NCBI GenBank assembly: GCA_020024105.1
Contig: JAHHUH010000038.1
Coordinates: 1-12,119, forward strand
Length of the DNA: 12,119 bases
From: Phascolarctobacterium sp.
Lineage (GTDB): Bacteria > Bacillota > Negativicutes > Acidaminococcales > Acidaminococcaceae
Direction: 5' to 3'
Shown: piece after piece, positions 1-6,292 of the stretch
Layout: each line of letters starts with the position of its first letter
Position numbering within the stretch: the stretch's first letter is position 1
The notes under the pieces: generated by a model
Told to the model about the DNA's origin: nothing
Seen by the model: only the letters and a program-made list of their open reading frames with translations
Database searches by the model: none
Translations under genes and position numbers: made by a program

Positions 1-465
1 AATGGTAAGGAGAAAAAAATAATTAAAGAATGTATTCTTTTTAATCTGAAAAATAATTCTCCTATACATTTTGAAATTCTATGTAAACAATGTTGTAATG
101 CTCTTATGAAGAGCAAGGTGACTTCAAACTTTAAAAGTGAAGTAATAAAAGTTCTTGGCCCTCTTAACGGACAATACGAAATGAAAGATGATTTCTTATA
201 TGATGTTTCTGGAGAAAGAGTTATTGTTCAGAAATATGATAGAAATATAAAGCAAGTCAGCATAGAGGAAATTGGCGAAGGTATGTTAAGAGTTGCTTCT
301 AAACGTATAGGTATGGATAGCGATTCTTTTATTTCCGAAGTTGCTAGAGCTTTTGGCTATAAAAGATGTACTAGCGCTGTAAAAGAATCCTGCGAAAATG
401 CTTTAGAAAAAATGGTTTCTGATGGGAAAATAACCATTATGGATAATAAAATTTCAATAAAATAA
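1..465 (+). CDS. C-terminal fragment of a large protein, probably a DUF3320-type helicase (5' end outside window)
   Basis: The frame is open from base 1 to the TAA at 463-465 (154 codons), so this is the tail of a gene that starts before the window. The ATG at 106 is an internal methionine, with no Shine-Dalgarno sequence before it. The fragment shows two similar alpha-helical units. The first is around residues 8-45, with SPIHFEIL and a following VTSNFKSEV. The second is around residues 85-150, with SIEEIG, then VARAFGYKR, then a long helix and a final basic strand. This 'xPIHxE...' plus 'EVAxxFGxKR...LxxxxxxGxI' layout resembles the winged-helix C-terminus (DUF3320 region) of large DUF4011/AAA-type helicases. 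That match is from memory of the family, not a search. Arginine codons are mostly AGA and isoleucine often ATA, whereas the genes downstream favour CGT. This suggests a different origin. It lies 14 bp from rdgB and may be cotranscribed with it. Confidence 0.55.
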   Translation, partial: NGKEKKIIKECILFNLKNNSPIHFEILCKQCCNALMKSKVTSNFKSEVIKVLGPLNGQYEMKDDFLYDVSGERVIVQKYDRNIKQVSIEEIGEGMLRVASKRIGMDSDSFISEVARAFGYKRCTSAVKESCENALEKMVSDGKITIMDNKISIK

Positions 466-479
466 GTGAGGTTAGTAAA

Positions 480-1073
480 GTGATAAAAGAATTAGTAGTT
501 GCCACCCATAATCAGGGTAAGGTAGAAGAGTTTAAGGTGATGATGAAGGATCTGCCCATAGAAATTAAATATTTGGCAGATTTTGAAAAGATTGAGGAGC
601 CTGAGGAAACTGGTCGTACCTTTGCGGCTAATGCTCGTTTAAAGGCTACCTATTATGCAAAAAAGTTGGGCATTACCTGTGTAGCAGATGACAGTGGCCT
701 GGAGGTTCAGGCATTGGACGGTGCGCCTGGAGTACGTAGTGCCCGCTATGCCGGTCCAGAAGCTAAGGACGAGGAGAATAACGCACTGTTGCTTCATAAT
801 ATGAAATTTCAGGTAAAACGTACCTGTCGTTTTCGTTGTGCTTTAGCCGTAGTAACTCCTGAGGGTAAGGTACTGAATGAGGTTGATGGTGTTTGCGATG
901 GTATGCTGCTTCATGAACCTTTAGGAACAGAAGGCTTTGGCTATGATCCTTTGTTCTGGTCCACGGAGATTCATAAATGCCTGGGCGAAGCATCCATGCA
1001 GGAAAAAAATAAAATTAGTCATCGTGGCAAAGCAATTCGTAAATTGATTGCCCAATGGGAAAAACAAAAATGA
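480..1073 (+). CDS. rdgB: XTP/dITP diphosphatase (non-canonical purine NTP pyrophosphatase, RdgB/HAM1 family)
   Basis: Hydrolyses XTP, dITP and ITP to the monophosphate plus pyrophosphate, keeping deaminated purines out of DNA and RNA. It is a cytosolic dimer. The 197-residue length is normal for the family. Visible motifs are the N-terminal substrate loop THNQGK (residues 9-14), the metal-binding ADDSGLEVxALxGxPGVxSARYAG block (69-92), GFGYDPLF (152-159) and the C-terminal KNxISHRGKA (176-185). The start is GTG at 480, about seven bases after GTGAGG. The gene ends in an ATGA overlap with yfcE. In Bacillus subtilis the same pair (ysnA-ysnB) follows rph. Here the upstream neighbour is an unrelated AT-rich gene instead. 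No promoter of its own is evident, so it probably depends on upstream transcription. Confidence 0.95.
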   Translation: MIKELVVATHNQGKVEEFKVMMKDLPIEIKYLADFEKIEEPEETGRTFAANARLKATYYAKKLGITCVADDSGLEVQALDGAPGVRSARYAGPEAKDEENNALLLHNMKFQVKRTCRFRCALAVVTPEGKVLNEVDGVCDGMLLHEPLGTEGFGYDPLFWSTEIHKCLGEASMQEKNKISHRGKAIRKLIAQWEKQK

Positions 1074-1546
1074 AAATAGGTATTACTGGTGATACCCATG
1101 GCAGCCAAAAGGCGATGCGGCAAATAGCCCAGTTGACGCCACCGGTGGAGCTATGGCTACACACAGGTGACCACAGTGCCGATGCCAATTTTTTGGAAAC
1201 CTTGACCGATATTCCTGTAATTAGGGTGGAGGGCAATTGTGACCATGATGGTTTGGCTAAGCCGGACGAATTTTTGGAAAAAGAAGGCTTCAGCTTATGG
1301 CTGACTCATGGGCATAAGTATTTTCACTATCATGAGGTGTCCGAGCTGGTCTGGTGGGCACACCAGCTGGAGGCGAGGATTGTTATTTATGGGCATACAC
1401 ATATACCCATGAATAAATGGTATGGGGATGTACTCCTGATTAATCCTGGAAGTCCTTCCAGGCCACGTGGTGGCAGCAGGCCCTGCTTTGCTGTGTTGAC
1501 CTTGCAGGAGGGAAAGCAGCCCCAGGTGGAATTTATTGAATTGTAA
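1070..1546 (+). CDS. yfcE: YfcE/MJ0936-type metallophosphoesterase (phosphodiesterase)
   Basis: A small calcineurin-like phosphoesterase of 158 residues, the usual size for YfcE/YsnB proteins. These hydrolyse model phosphodiesters with a di-metal centre (often Mn); the natural substrate is generally unknown. All family motifs are present: GDTHG (residues 7-11), HTGDH (31-35), GNCDHDG (55-61), THGH (79-82), GHTH (108-111) and NPGS (125-128). I chose ATG 1070, which overlaps the rdgB stop as ATGA and gives the normal MKIGITGDTHG N-terminus, with GGGA about ten bases upstream. The in-frame ATG at 1055 would add five residues and lacks a Shine-Dalgarno sequence. The tight overlap indicates translational coupling with rdgB. 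No clear terminator follows before the next promoter. Confidence 0.93.
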   Translation: MKIGITGDTHGSQKAMRQIAQLTPPVELWLHTGDHSADANFLETLTDIPVIRVEGNCDHDGLAKPDEFLEKEGFSLWLTHGHKYFHYHEVSELVWWAHQLEARIVIYGHTHIPMNKWYGDVLLINPGSPSRPRGGSRPCFAVLTLQEGKQPQVEFIEL

Positions 1547-1589
1547 CGAATGAAACGAAAATGCCTTTTTTAATTCACAGCTTGTTTTC

Positions 1590-1618
1590 TTGCATTATTT
1601 TCTAAATTAAATTACAAT
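1590..1618 (+). promoter_or_regulatory. Sigma-A promoter of the malic enzyme-fumarase operon
   Basis: TTGCAT (1590-1595), a 17-bp spacer and TACAAT (1613-1618) form a good housekeeping promoter. It lies 33 bp before the malic enzyme start codon. The predicted transcript start near 1625 gives a leader of about 27 nt holding AAAGGAGGA (1636-1644). Confidence 0.7.
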
Positions 1619-1651
1619 AACGCTAAGAAATAAATAAAGGAGGACTTTAAT

Positions 1652-2878
1652 ATGAATTTGAATGAAGAATCTATTAAATTACATTTGGATAACAACGGCA
1701 AATTGGCCGTTGCCAGTAAGGTTCCTGTTGCTGACCGTCATGATTTAGCAGTTGCGTATACTCCTGGCGTTGCGGAACCCTGCCGACATATTAAAGAAAA
1801 TAAGGAGCTATCTTTTGAATACACCTGCCGTGGTAATATGGTAGCTGTTATTAGTGATGGTACCCGTGTCCTTGGCTTGGGCGATATTGGCCCGGAAGCA
1901 GCTATCCCTGTTATGGAAGGTAAGGCTGTTCTCTTTAAGACCTTTGGCGATGTGGACGCTGTTCCCGTCTGCCTGGATACCAAGGATGAGGAAGAATTTA
2001 TTAAAACCGTTACTTATCTACAGCCCAATTATGCAGGTATCAATTTGGAAGATATTTCCTCCCCCAAATGCTATGATATTGAAGATCGTCTAAAAGAGAT
2101 TTGCGATATTCCTGTTTTCCATGATGACCAGCATGGTACGGCTATTGCCTGCCTGGCTTCCGTTATCGGCGCCTTGCGTTTTGTGAAAAAGGATATTAAG
2201 ACTGCTCGTTTTGTAGTTAATGGTTGTGGTGCTGCAGGTAGTGCTATTGGTCGTCTGTTAGTGAATATGGGTGCGGAAAATGTGATTATGGTGGATCGCT
2301 TTGGTGCTCTTTATGAAGGCATTGACGCTAAACTGGACCGTATTCAGGCTTATCTGTCCACTGTAACCAATAAGGATAAGGTACAGGGAAATTTAGCAGA
2401 TGTGGCTAAAGGTGCCGATGTACTGATTGGTGTTTCTGCTCCCAATGTTTTTACCAAGGAAATTATTTCCAGCATGGCAGCTAAGGCCATTGTTTTTGCT
2501 TTAGCTAATCCGATACCGGAAACAACCTATGAGGCAGCTAAGGAGGCCGGTGCTGCTGTTGCAGGTACTGGTCGTAGTGATACCCCTAACCAGGTTAACA
2601 ATGTTTGCGTATTCCCCGGTATTTTCCGTGGTGCTCTGGACGTAAGAGCAAAAGCGATTACTGAAGAAATGAAGGTAGCAGCAGTTTATGCGATTGCTGA
2701 TTTGATTGACGAAAAGGATTTGCGTGAGGACTATGTAGTGCCCGATGCCTTTGATCCTCGAGTTGCTCCTGCTGTAGCAGCAGCGGTAGCTAGAGTTGCT
2801 ATTGCAAGCGGCTTGGCTAGAAAAATTGTGGATCCGGAGGAAATTAGAGCTAATACTGCCCGTCGCGTAGGTCGTTAA
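1652..2878 (+). CDS. NAD(P)-dependent malic enzyme (short bacterial type, decarboxylating)
   Basis: Oxidatively decarboxylates malate to pyruvate and CO2, or runs in reverse to make malate. It is the 408-residue short form without the phosphotransacetylase-like extension. The N-terminal domain carries AYTPGVAEPC (35-44, with the catalytic Tyr36), SDGTRVLGLGDIGPEAAxPVMEGKAxLF (68-95, catalytic Lys91), NLEDI (131-135) and FHDDQHGTA (157-164, metal-binding Asp). The NAD-binding domain has GCGAAG at 191-196 and an aspartate at 215 after the second strand, which leans towards NAD, although cofactor preference cannot be fixed from this. ANPIPE and GRSDxPNQVNN complete the signature. A strong AAAGGAGGA lies eight bases before ATG. 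The alpha subunit of fumarase begins about ten bases after its stop, so fumarate, malate and pyruvate are linked in one operon. Confidence 0.95.
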   Translation: MNLNEESIKLHLDNNGKLAVASKVPVADRHDLAVAYTPGVAEPCRHIKENKELSFEYTCRGNMVAVISDGTRVLGLGDIGPEAAIPVMEGKAVLFKTFGDVDAVPVCLDTKDEEEFIKTVTYLQPNYAGINLEDISSPKCYDIEDRLKEICDIPVFHDDQHGTAIACLASVIGALRFVKKDIKTARFVVNGCGAAGSAIGRLLVNMGAENVIMVDRFGALYEGIDAKLDRIQAYLSTVTNKDKVQGNLADVAKGADVLIGVSAPNVFTKEIISSMAAKAIVFALANPIPETTYEAAKEAGAAVAGTGRSDTPNQVNNVCVFPGIFRGALDVRAKAITEEMKVAAVYAIADLIDEKDLREDYVVPDAFDPRVAPAVAAAVARVAIASGLARKIVDPEEIRANTARRVGR

Positions 2879-2888
2879 GGTGAAGCTT

Positions 2889-3734
2889 ATGCGAGAGATT
2901 AATGTTCAACAAGTAACTGATGTTGTAAGTAAGCTCTGTATGGATTCTTGCTATTATCTACCGGAGGAGCTGCTGGCTAAATTACGGGACTCTATTGCTA
3001 CGGAGGAATCTCCTTTAGGACAGGAGGTTTTACAGACTATTGTGAGCAATGCTGAGCTGGCCAGAAAAAAGGCGGTGCCGATTTGTCAGGATACGGGCTT
3101 AACGGTGGTGTTTTTGGAAATAGGCCAGGATATACATTTTGTCGGCGGTGATTTATATACTGCTGTTAATGCTGGTGTAGCAGCTGGCTATGTTAATGGC
3201 TATTTACGTAAATCCTCCGTGGATGATCCACTTTTCCTGCGTAAAAATACTAATGATAATACACCTGCTATTATTCATACCATTATCGTACCTGGAGAGA
3301 AGCTGAAAATTACTGTTTCTCCTAAGGGCTGTGGTAGTGAAAATATGGGTGCTTTGAAAATGCTTAAGCCTGCGGATGGGGTGGAAGGCGTTATCAAGTT
3401 TGTTGTAGACACCGTGCGTAGTGCTGGGCCTAATCCTTGTCCTCCCGTTACCGTAGGTGTGGGCATTGGCGGTAATATGGAAAAGGCTGCCTTAATGGCA
3501 AAGTATTCACTCTGCCGTAAGGTGGGTGAGCATAATCCCCACCCTCAGTACGCAGAGCTGGAGGAAAAAATCCTAGAACTGGTTAACAAGACCGGTGTAG
3601 GACCTTCCGGCCTGGGCGGTAGTACTACTGCTCTGGCGGTCAATATAGAATATGCTCCAACCCATATAGGGGGACTACCTGTTGCTGTTAATTTAAATTG
3701 TCATGCTGCCCGTCGAGCAGAAGCCGAGCTATAA
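2889..3734 (+). CDS. Class I fumarate hydratase, alpha (N-terminal) subunit
   Basis: With the next gene it forms the two-subunit [4Fe-4S] fumarase that hydrates fumarate to malate, an oxygen-sensitive enzyme typical of anaerobes. The three expected cluster cysteines are visible: PICQDTG (Cys66), KGCGSEN (Cys148) and GPNPCPP (Cys184). The C-terminal GPSGLGGSTTALAVNIEYAPTHIGGLPVAVN block is also typical. The 281-residue length is normal. The start is ATG 2889, five bases after AAGGTGA and giving the usual MREI N-terminus. A GTG at 2880 is also in frame but sits inside that Shine-Dalgarno sequence. L(+)-tartrate dehydratase alpha belongs to the same family. The malic enzyme directly upstream makes fumarase the better call. 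Confidence 0.92.
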   Translation: MREINVQQVTDVVSKLCMDSCYYLPEELLAKLRDSIATEESPLGQEVLQTIVSNAELARKKAVPICQDTGLTVVFLEIGQDIHFVGGDLYTAVNAGVAAGYVNGYLRKSSVDDPLFLRKNTNDNTPAIIHTIIVPGEKLKITVSPKGCGSENMGALKMLKPADGVEGVIKFVVDTVRSAGPNPCPPVTVGVGIGGNMEKAALMAKYSLCRKVGEHNPHPQYAELEEKILELVNKTGVGPSGLGGSTTALAVNIEYAPTHIGGLPVAVNLNCHAARRAEAEL

Positions 3735-3744
3735 GGAGGTCGCC

Positions 3745-4305
3745 ATGGAAAAGGAGATTAAATATCTACAGGCTCCTTTAACGAAGGAGGCTGTTGCCGG
3801 CTTGCGTGCTGGTGATGTAGTACGGATTAGTGGAGTTATCTATACCGCTCGTGATGCCGCCCATAAGCGTCTAACTGAGGCTTTGGCGCGTGGTGAGCAG
3901 CTGCCCTTGGATTTACGGGATAATGTAATATATTATGTAGGGCCCTCTCCTACCAAACCGGGTGAGGTAGTAGGTAGTGCTGGTCCTACTACCAGTGGTC
4001 GTATGGATAAATATACACCGACTCTGATTGCTCAAGGTATGCGGGGCATGATTGGTAAGGGCTCACGTAGCCAAGAGGTTATTGAGGCCTGTCAACAATA
4101 TGGTGCTGTGTACTTTGTAGCAGTCGGTGGTGCGGCGGCTTTAATTTCCCAATCCATAAAGGGGGAGGAAATGATCGCCTATGAGGATTTAGGTCCTGAA
4201 GCCATCCGTCGCTATGAGGTAGAGAATTTTCCCGCTATCGTATGTATTGACACATTGGGAAATGATTTTTATAAAATAGGACAGAAAAAATATAAAAAAG
4301 AGTAA
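3745..4305 (+). CDS. Class I fumarate hydratase, beta (C-terminal) subunit
   Basis: Partner of the alpha subunit; this domain supplies the swivelling half of the active site of class I fumarases and tartrate dehydratases. It has 186 residues, normal for a separate beta chain. Seen are SGVIYTARDAAHKR (29-42), YYVGPSPTKPGEVVGSAGPTTSGRMD (63-88), GMIGKGSRS (101-109), AVGGAAALIS (126-135) and the terminal YExExFPAIVCIDTLGNDFY region (157-176). The start is ATG 3745, five bases after AAGGAGG (3733-3739). That ribosome site overlaps the alpha stop codon and implies coupled translation in a 1:1 ratio. An upstream in-frame ATG at 3703 lies inside the alpha gene and has no such site. A terminator follows directly, ending the operon. 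Confidence 0.92.
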   Translation: MEKEIKYLQAPLTKEAVAGLRAGDVVRISGVIYTARDAAHKRLTEALARGEQLPLDLRDNVIYYVGPSPTKPGEVVGSAGPTTSGRMDKYTPTLIAQGMRGMIGKGSRSQEVIEACQQYGAVYFVAVGGAAALISQSIKGEEMIAYEDLGPEAIRRYEVENFPAIVCIDTLGNDFYKIGQKKYKKE

Positions 4306-4317
4306 ATTATGTTACAC

Positions 4318-4350
4318 AAACAGGGATATTATATAATATCCCTGTTTTTT
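4318..4350 (+). terminator. Rho-independent terminator of the malic enzyme-fumarase operon
   Basis: A perfect 14-bp stem (4318-4331 with 4334-4347) with AAACAGGGATATTA as its left arm is followed by a run of T ending at 4350. It begins 12 bp after the fumarase beta stop. Confidence 0.93.
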
Positions 4351-4362
4351 GATACTTTTTTA

Positions 4363-4391
4363 TTGACAAAGCATAATGGTAGTAGTAAAAT
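4363..4391 (+). promoter_or_regulatory. Promoter of the SAM riboswitch-metQ transcript
   Basis: Consensus TTGACA (4363-4368), exactly 17 bp, then TAAAAT (4386-4391). It sits between the preceding terminator and the aptamer, so the transcript should start near 4398, about 15 nt before helix P1. The stretch from 4385 to 4405 is nearly the same as 9583-9603 before ackA. Confidence 0.85.
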
Positions 4392-4410
4392 CTAAAACAA
4401 ATTTAAGACA

Positions 4411-4555
4411 CGCTCTTATCAAGAGTGACTGAGGGAACAGGCCCAGTGAAGTCCGGCAACCAGGTTGAGTTATTGATCATGGTGCCAAATCCTGCAAGAT
4501 AAATCTTGAAAGATGAGAGGAAGGCAGACGCTCTTTCCTTGGAAAGAGTTTTTTT
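4411..4555 (+). promoter_or_regulatory. SAM-I (S-box) riboswitch controlling metQ
   Basis: Binds S-adenosylmethionine in the nascent RNA and stops transcription when SAM is plentiful. Helix P1 is CTCTTATC (4413-4420) with GATGAGAG (4512-4519), pairing with one G-U. The conserved core is present: AGAGTGACTGAGGGA, GGCCC, AGTGAAGTCCGGCAACC, GGTGCCAAATCCTGC and GAAAGATGAGAGG. The expression platform is the terminator at 4531-4555. The bases just after P1, GAGAGGAAGG, can pair with CTTTCC of the terminator's left arm, a plausible antiterminator when SAM is absent (inferred by eye). The layout is the classical Firmicutes OFF switch for methionine uptake or synthesis genes. Confidence 0.95.
4531..4555 (+). 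terminator. Riboswitch-controlled intrinsic terminator
   Basis: An 8-bp perfect stem, CTCTTTCC (4531-4538) with GGAAAGAG (4541-4548), followed by seven T. It lies 56 bp before the metQ start and is the regulated stop of the SAM-I riboswitch. Confidence 0.88.
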
Positions 4556-4610
4556 AATATCAGAAGAAAAAACTCTAGAGAGTAGTGTTAGAAAAAAGGA
4601 GTGTTTACCA

Positions 4611-5414
4611 ATGAAAAAATTATTAATTGCACTTGCTGTTGCAAGTATGGCTTTTGCTGTTGCTGGTTGTGGTGGTGATGACAAGAAGGCTGATAGTGCT
4701 GTTTTGAAAATTGGCGCTAGCCCGGTACCCCACGTTGCTATTTTAAATGCTGCTAAACCTGCTTTGGAAAAAGAAGGAGTAAAGCTGGAAATTATTGAAT
4801 TTAGCGATTACGTTAAACCGAATCTTTCTTTGAATGATAAAGAAATTGATGCTAACTTCTTCCAACATGAACCCTATCTGAATGCTTTCTGTAAGGACCG
4901 GGGTCTGAATCTGGTCAATGCAGCTAAGATTCACATTGAACCCATGGGTGTATTCTCCAAAAACTTGAAGGATTTGAAGGATGTTCCCGAAGGTGCTAAG
5001 GTTGCTATTCCTAACGATCCTACCAATGGTGGCCGTGCTTTGGCTATTTTGGAGAGCGCAGGCCTTCTGAAATTGAAGGATGGCGTAGGTGTTAATGCGG
5101 TTGTAGGCGATATTGTAGGTAATGATAAAAAATTGCAGATTGTAGAAATTGAAGCAGCTTTGCTGCCCCGTTCTTTGGATGATACCGATCTTTCTGTAAT
5201 CAATTCTAACTTTGCTATGGAAGCTAGTCTGAATCCGGTTAAGGATTCTCTCTTCTTAGAGCCCGGCGAATCTCCTTATGCTAACATCATTGCTGTTCGT
5301 GCAGGTGATGAAAACCGTCCGGAAATTCAAAAACTGGTTAAAGCCCTGAAATCTCCTGAAGTTAAAAAATACATCGAGGATAATTACAAGGGTGCAGTAG
5401 TTCCGGCATTCTAA
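4611..5414 (+). CDS. metQ: Methionine-binding lipoprotein MetQ (ABC importer substrate-binding protein)
   Basis: Surface lipoprotein of the NlpA/MetQ family that captures methionine for the MetNI ABC importer. It has 267 residues. The N-terminus is a lipoprotein signal: MKK, a hydrophobic stretch, and lipobox VAGC with Cys20 as the lipidated residue. The mature part shows KIGASPVPHVAIL, a conserved YVKPNLSLNDKEIDANFFQHEPYLNAF segment, HIEPMGVFS and IPNDPTNGGRAL, all typical of MetQ. The start is ATG 4611, nine bases after GGAG (4598-4601). An in-frame ATG at 4506 lies within the riboswitch and is excluded. The SAM-I riboswitch upstream confirms a methionine role. No metN or metI follows; a terminator closes the unit, so the permease must be encoded elsewhere. 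D-methionine or a related substrate is possible. Confidence 0.94.
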   Translation: MKKLLIALAVASMAFAVAGCGGDDKKADSAVLKIGASPVPHVAILNAAKPALEKEGVKLEIIEFSDYVKPNLSLNDKEIDANFFQHEPYLNAFCKDRGLNLVNAAKIHIEPMGVFSKNLKDLKDVPEGAKVAIPNDPTNGGRALAILESAGLLKLKDGVGVNAVVGDIVGNDKKLQIVEIEAALLPRSLDDTDLSVINSNFAMEASLNPVKDSLFLEPGESPYANIIAVRAGDENRPEIQKLVKALKSPEVKKYIEDNYKGAVVPAF

Positions 5415-5431
5415 TTTTATAGTTTATCTTG

Positions 5432-5464
5432 ACTCCGGCTGTGTTTAGCAGTCGGAGTTTTTTT
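5432..5464 (+). terminator. Rho-independent terminator of metQ
   Basis: A ten-pair stem, ACTCCGGCTG (5432-5441) with CAGTCGGAGT (5449-5458), has one G-U pair, a seven-base loop and a T run to 5464. It begins 17 bp after the metQ stop. Confidence 0.92.
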
Positions 5465-5481
5465 CACTGAAAGGAAATAAT

Positions 5482-6171
5482 ATGTTTTATTCTAATATTG
5501 AGCAGGCAATTTTTTTGTGTCGTCCCAATCGTTTTATTGCCCATATCGAGATTAACGGGCGTGAAGAAATTTGTCATGTAAAAAATACGGGGCGTTGTAA
5601 GGAACTGCTGCTTCCAGGTGCTACAATTTACGTTCAACACCATAATGATCCTAAACGGAAGACCCAATATTCTCTGATTGCTGTAGAAAAAGGTGGTTTA
5701 TTAATTAATATGGATTCCCAAGCACCTAATAGGGTGGTAGAGGAATGGCTTCGTACCAAGGAGCCCTGGGGTCCGATTAAGCTGCTTAAGCCGGAAACCA
5801 CCTACGGTGCGTCTCGTTTTGACTTTTATCTGGAAACAGAACAGGAGCGTCGTTTTATTGAAGTTAAAGGAGTGACGCTGGAGGAGAGGGGAGTTGTAAG
5901 CTTTCCTGATGCACCTACGGAGAGAGGAGTAAAGCATGTACACGAGCTTATTAATTGCCAGCAGGACGGCTATCGGGCTGCGCTTATTTTTGTAGTACAA
6001 ATGGAGGGCATGCGATACTTTACTCCTAACTGGGGCACCCATCCTGCCTTTGGCGAAGCACTAATAGAGGCGCAGGCAGCTGGCGTAGAGCTGTGGGCCT
6101 ATGGGTGCCGGATAAGGCCGGATAGTATTCAGCTGGATGAGCCGCTACCTGTTAATTTACTAAAAGCATAA
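5482..6171 (+). CDS. sfsA: SfsA-family protein (DNA/RNA nuclease SfsA)
   Basis: A 229-residue SfsA protein, first named for sugar fermentation stimulation in E. coli. It has an N-terminal OB-like part and a C-terminal PD-(D/E)xK nuclease fold. Seen are RFIAHIE (17-23), CHVKNTGRCKELLLPG (31-46), NMDSQAPNRVVEEWL (76-90), and the nuclease core SRFDFYLE with FIEVKGVTLE (Asp114, Glu127 and Lys129 as likely catalytic residues), then VSFPDAPTERGVKHVHEL. AAAGGAAA lies shortly before ATG 5482. The gene begins 17 bp after the metQ terminator, with no obvious promoter of its own in that gap, so low expression by read-through is possible. Its physiological role is not settled in any organism. Confidence 0.93.
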   Translation: MFYSNIEQAIFLCRPNRFIAHIEINGREEICHVKNTGRCKELLLPGATIYVQHHNDPKRKTQYSLIAVEKGGLLINMDSQAPNRVVEEWLRTKEPWGPIKLLKPETTYGASRFDFYLETEQERRFIEVKGVTLEERGVVSFPDAPTERGVKHVHELINCQQDGYRAALIFVVQMEGMRYFTPNWGTHPAFGEALIEAQAAGVELWAYGCRIRPDSIQLDEPLPVNLLKA

Positions 6172-6202
6172 ACTAAGACTAATGACAATAGCTAAGAGAT
6201 AT

Positions 6203-6232
6203 TTGACAAGAGGGGTAAAATAGAAATAGAGT
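6203..6232 (+). promoter_or_regulatory. Possible promoter before the TIM-barrel gene
   Basis: TTGACA at 6203-6208 with TAGAGT at 6227-6232 (18-bp spacer). The -35 is consensus but the -10 is weak. A better -10 sequence, TAAAAT at 6216-6221, is too close to this -35. Confidence 0.4.
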
Positions 6233-6262
6233 ATTTCGTGAGAATTTTATAGGGGAGTGACG

Positions 6263-6292
6263 ATGGAGTTAAGTATAGGAGAAGATATATGA
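6263..6292 (+). CDS. Possible nine-codon leader ORF coupled to the next gene
   Basis: ATG 6263 is preceded by AGGGGAG (6251-6257) at a good distance and encodes MELSIGEDI before TGA at 6290-6292. Its stop overlaps the start codon of the next gene as ATGA. The peptide holds no run of one amino acid, so classical attenuation is unlikely. Its use would be translational coupling. Whether it is translated is not known. The next gene also has its own AGGAGA. Confidence 0.3.
   Translation: MELSIGEDI

Noticed and set aside
106..465. A 119-residue complete protein starting at ATG 106
   Set aside because: The same frame is open back to base 1, the residues before the methionine fit the domain pattern, and there is no ribosome site. 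It is the end of a longer gene.
4403..4684. Minus-strand open frame of 93 codons
   Set aside because: It lies across the SAM-I riboswitch and the metQ start, with no family resemblance. The structured RNA explains the sequence.
5701..6042. Minus-strand open frame of 113 codons inside sfsA
   Set aside because: It is antisense to a well-conserved gene, has no ribosome site and no recognisable domain. It arises from the codon bias of sfsA.
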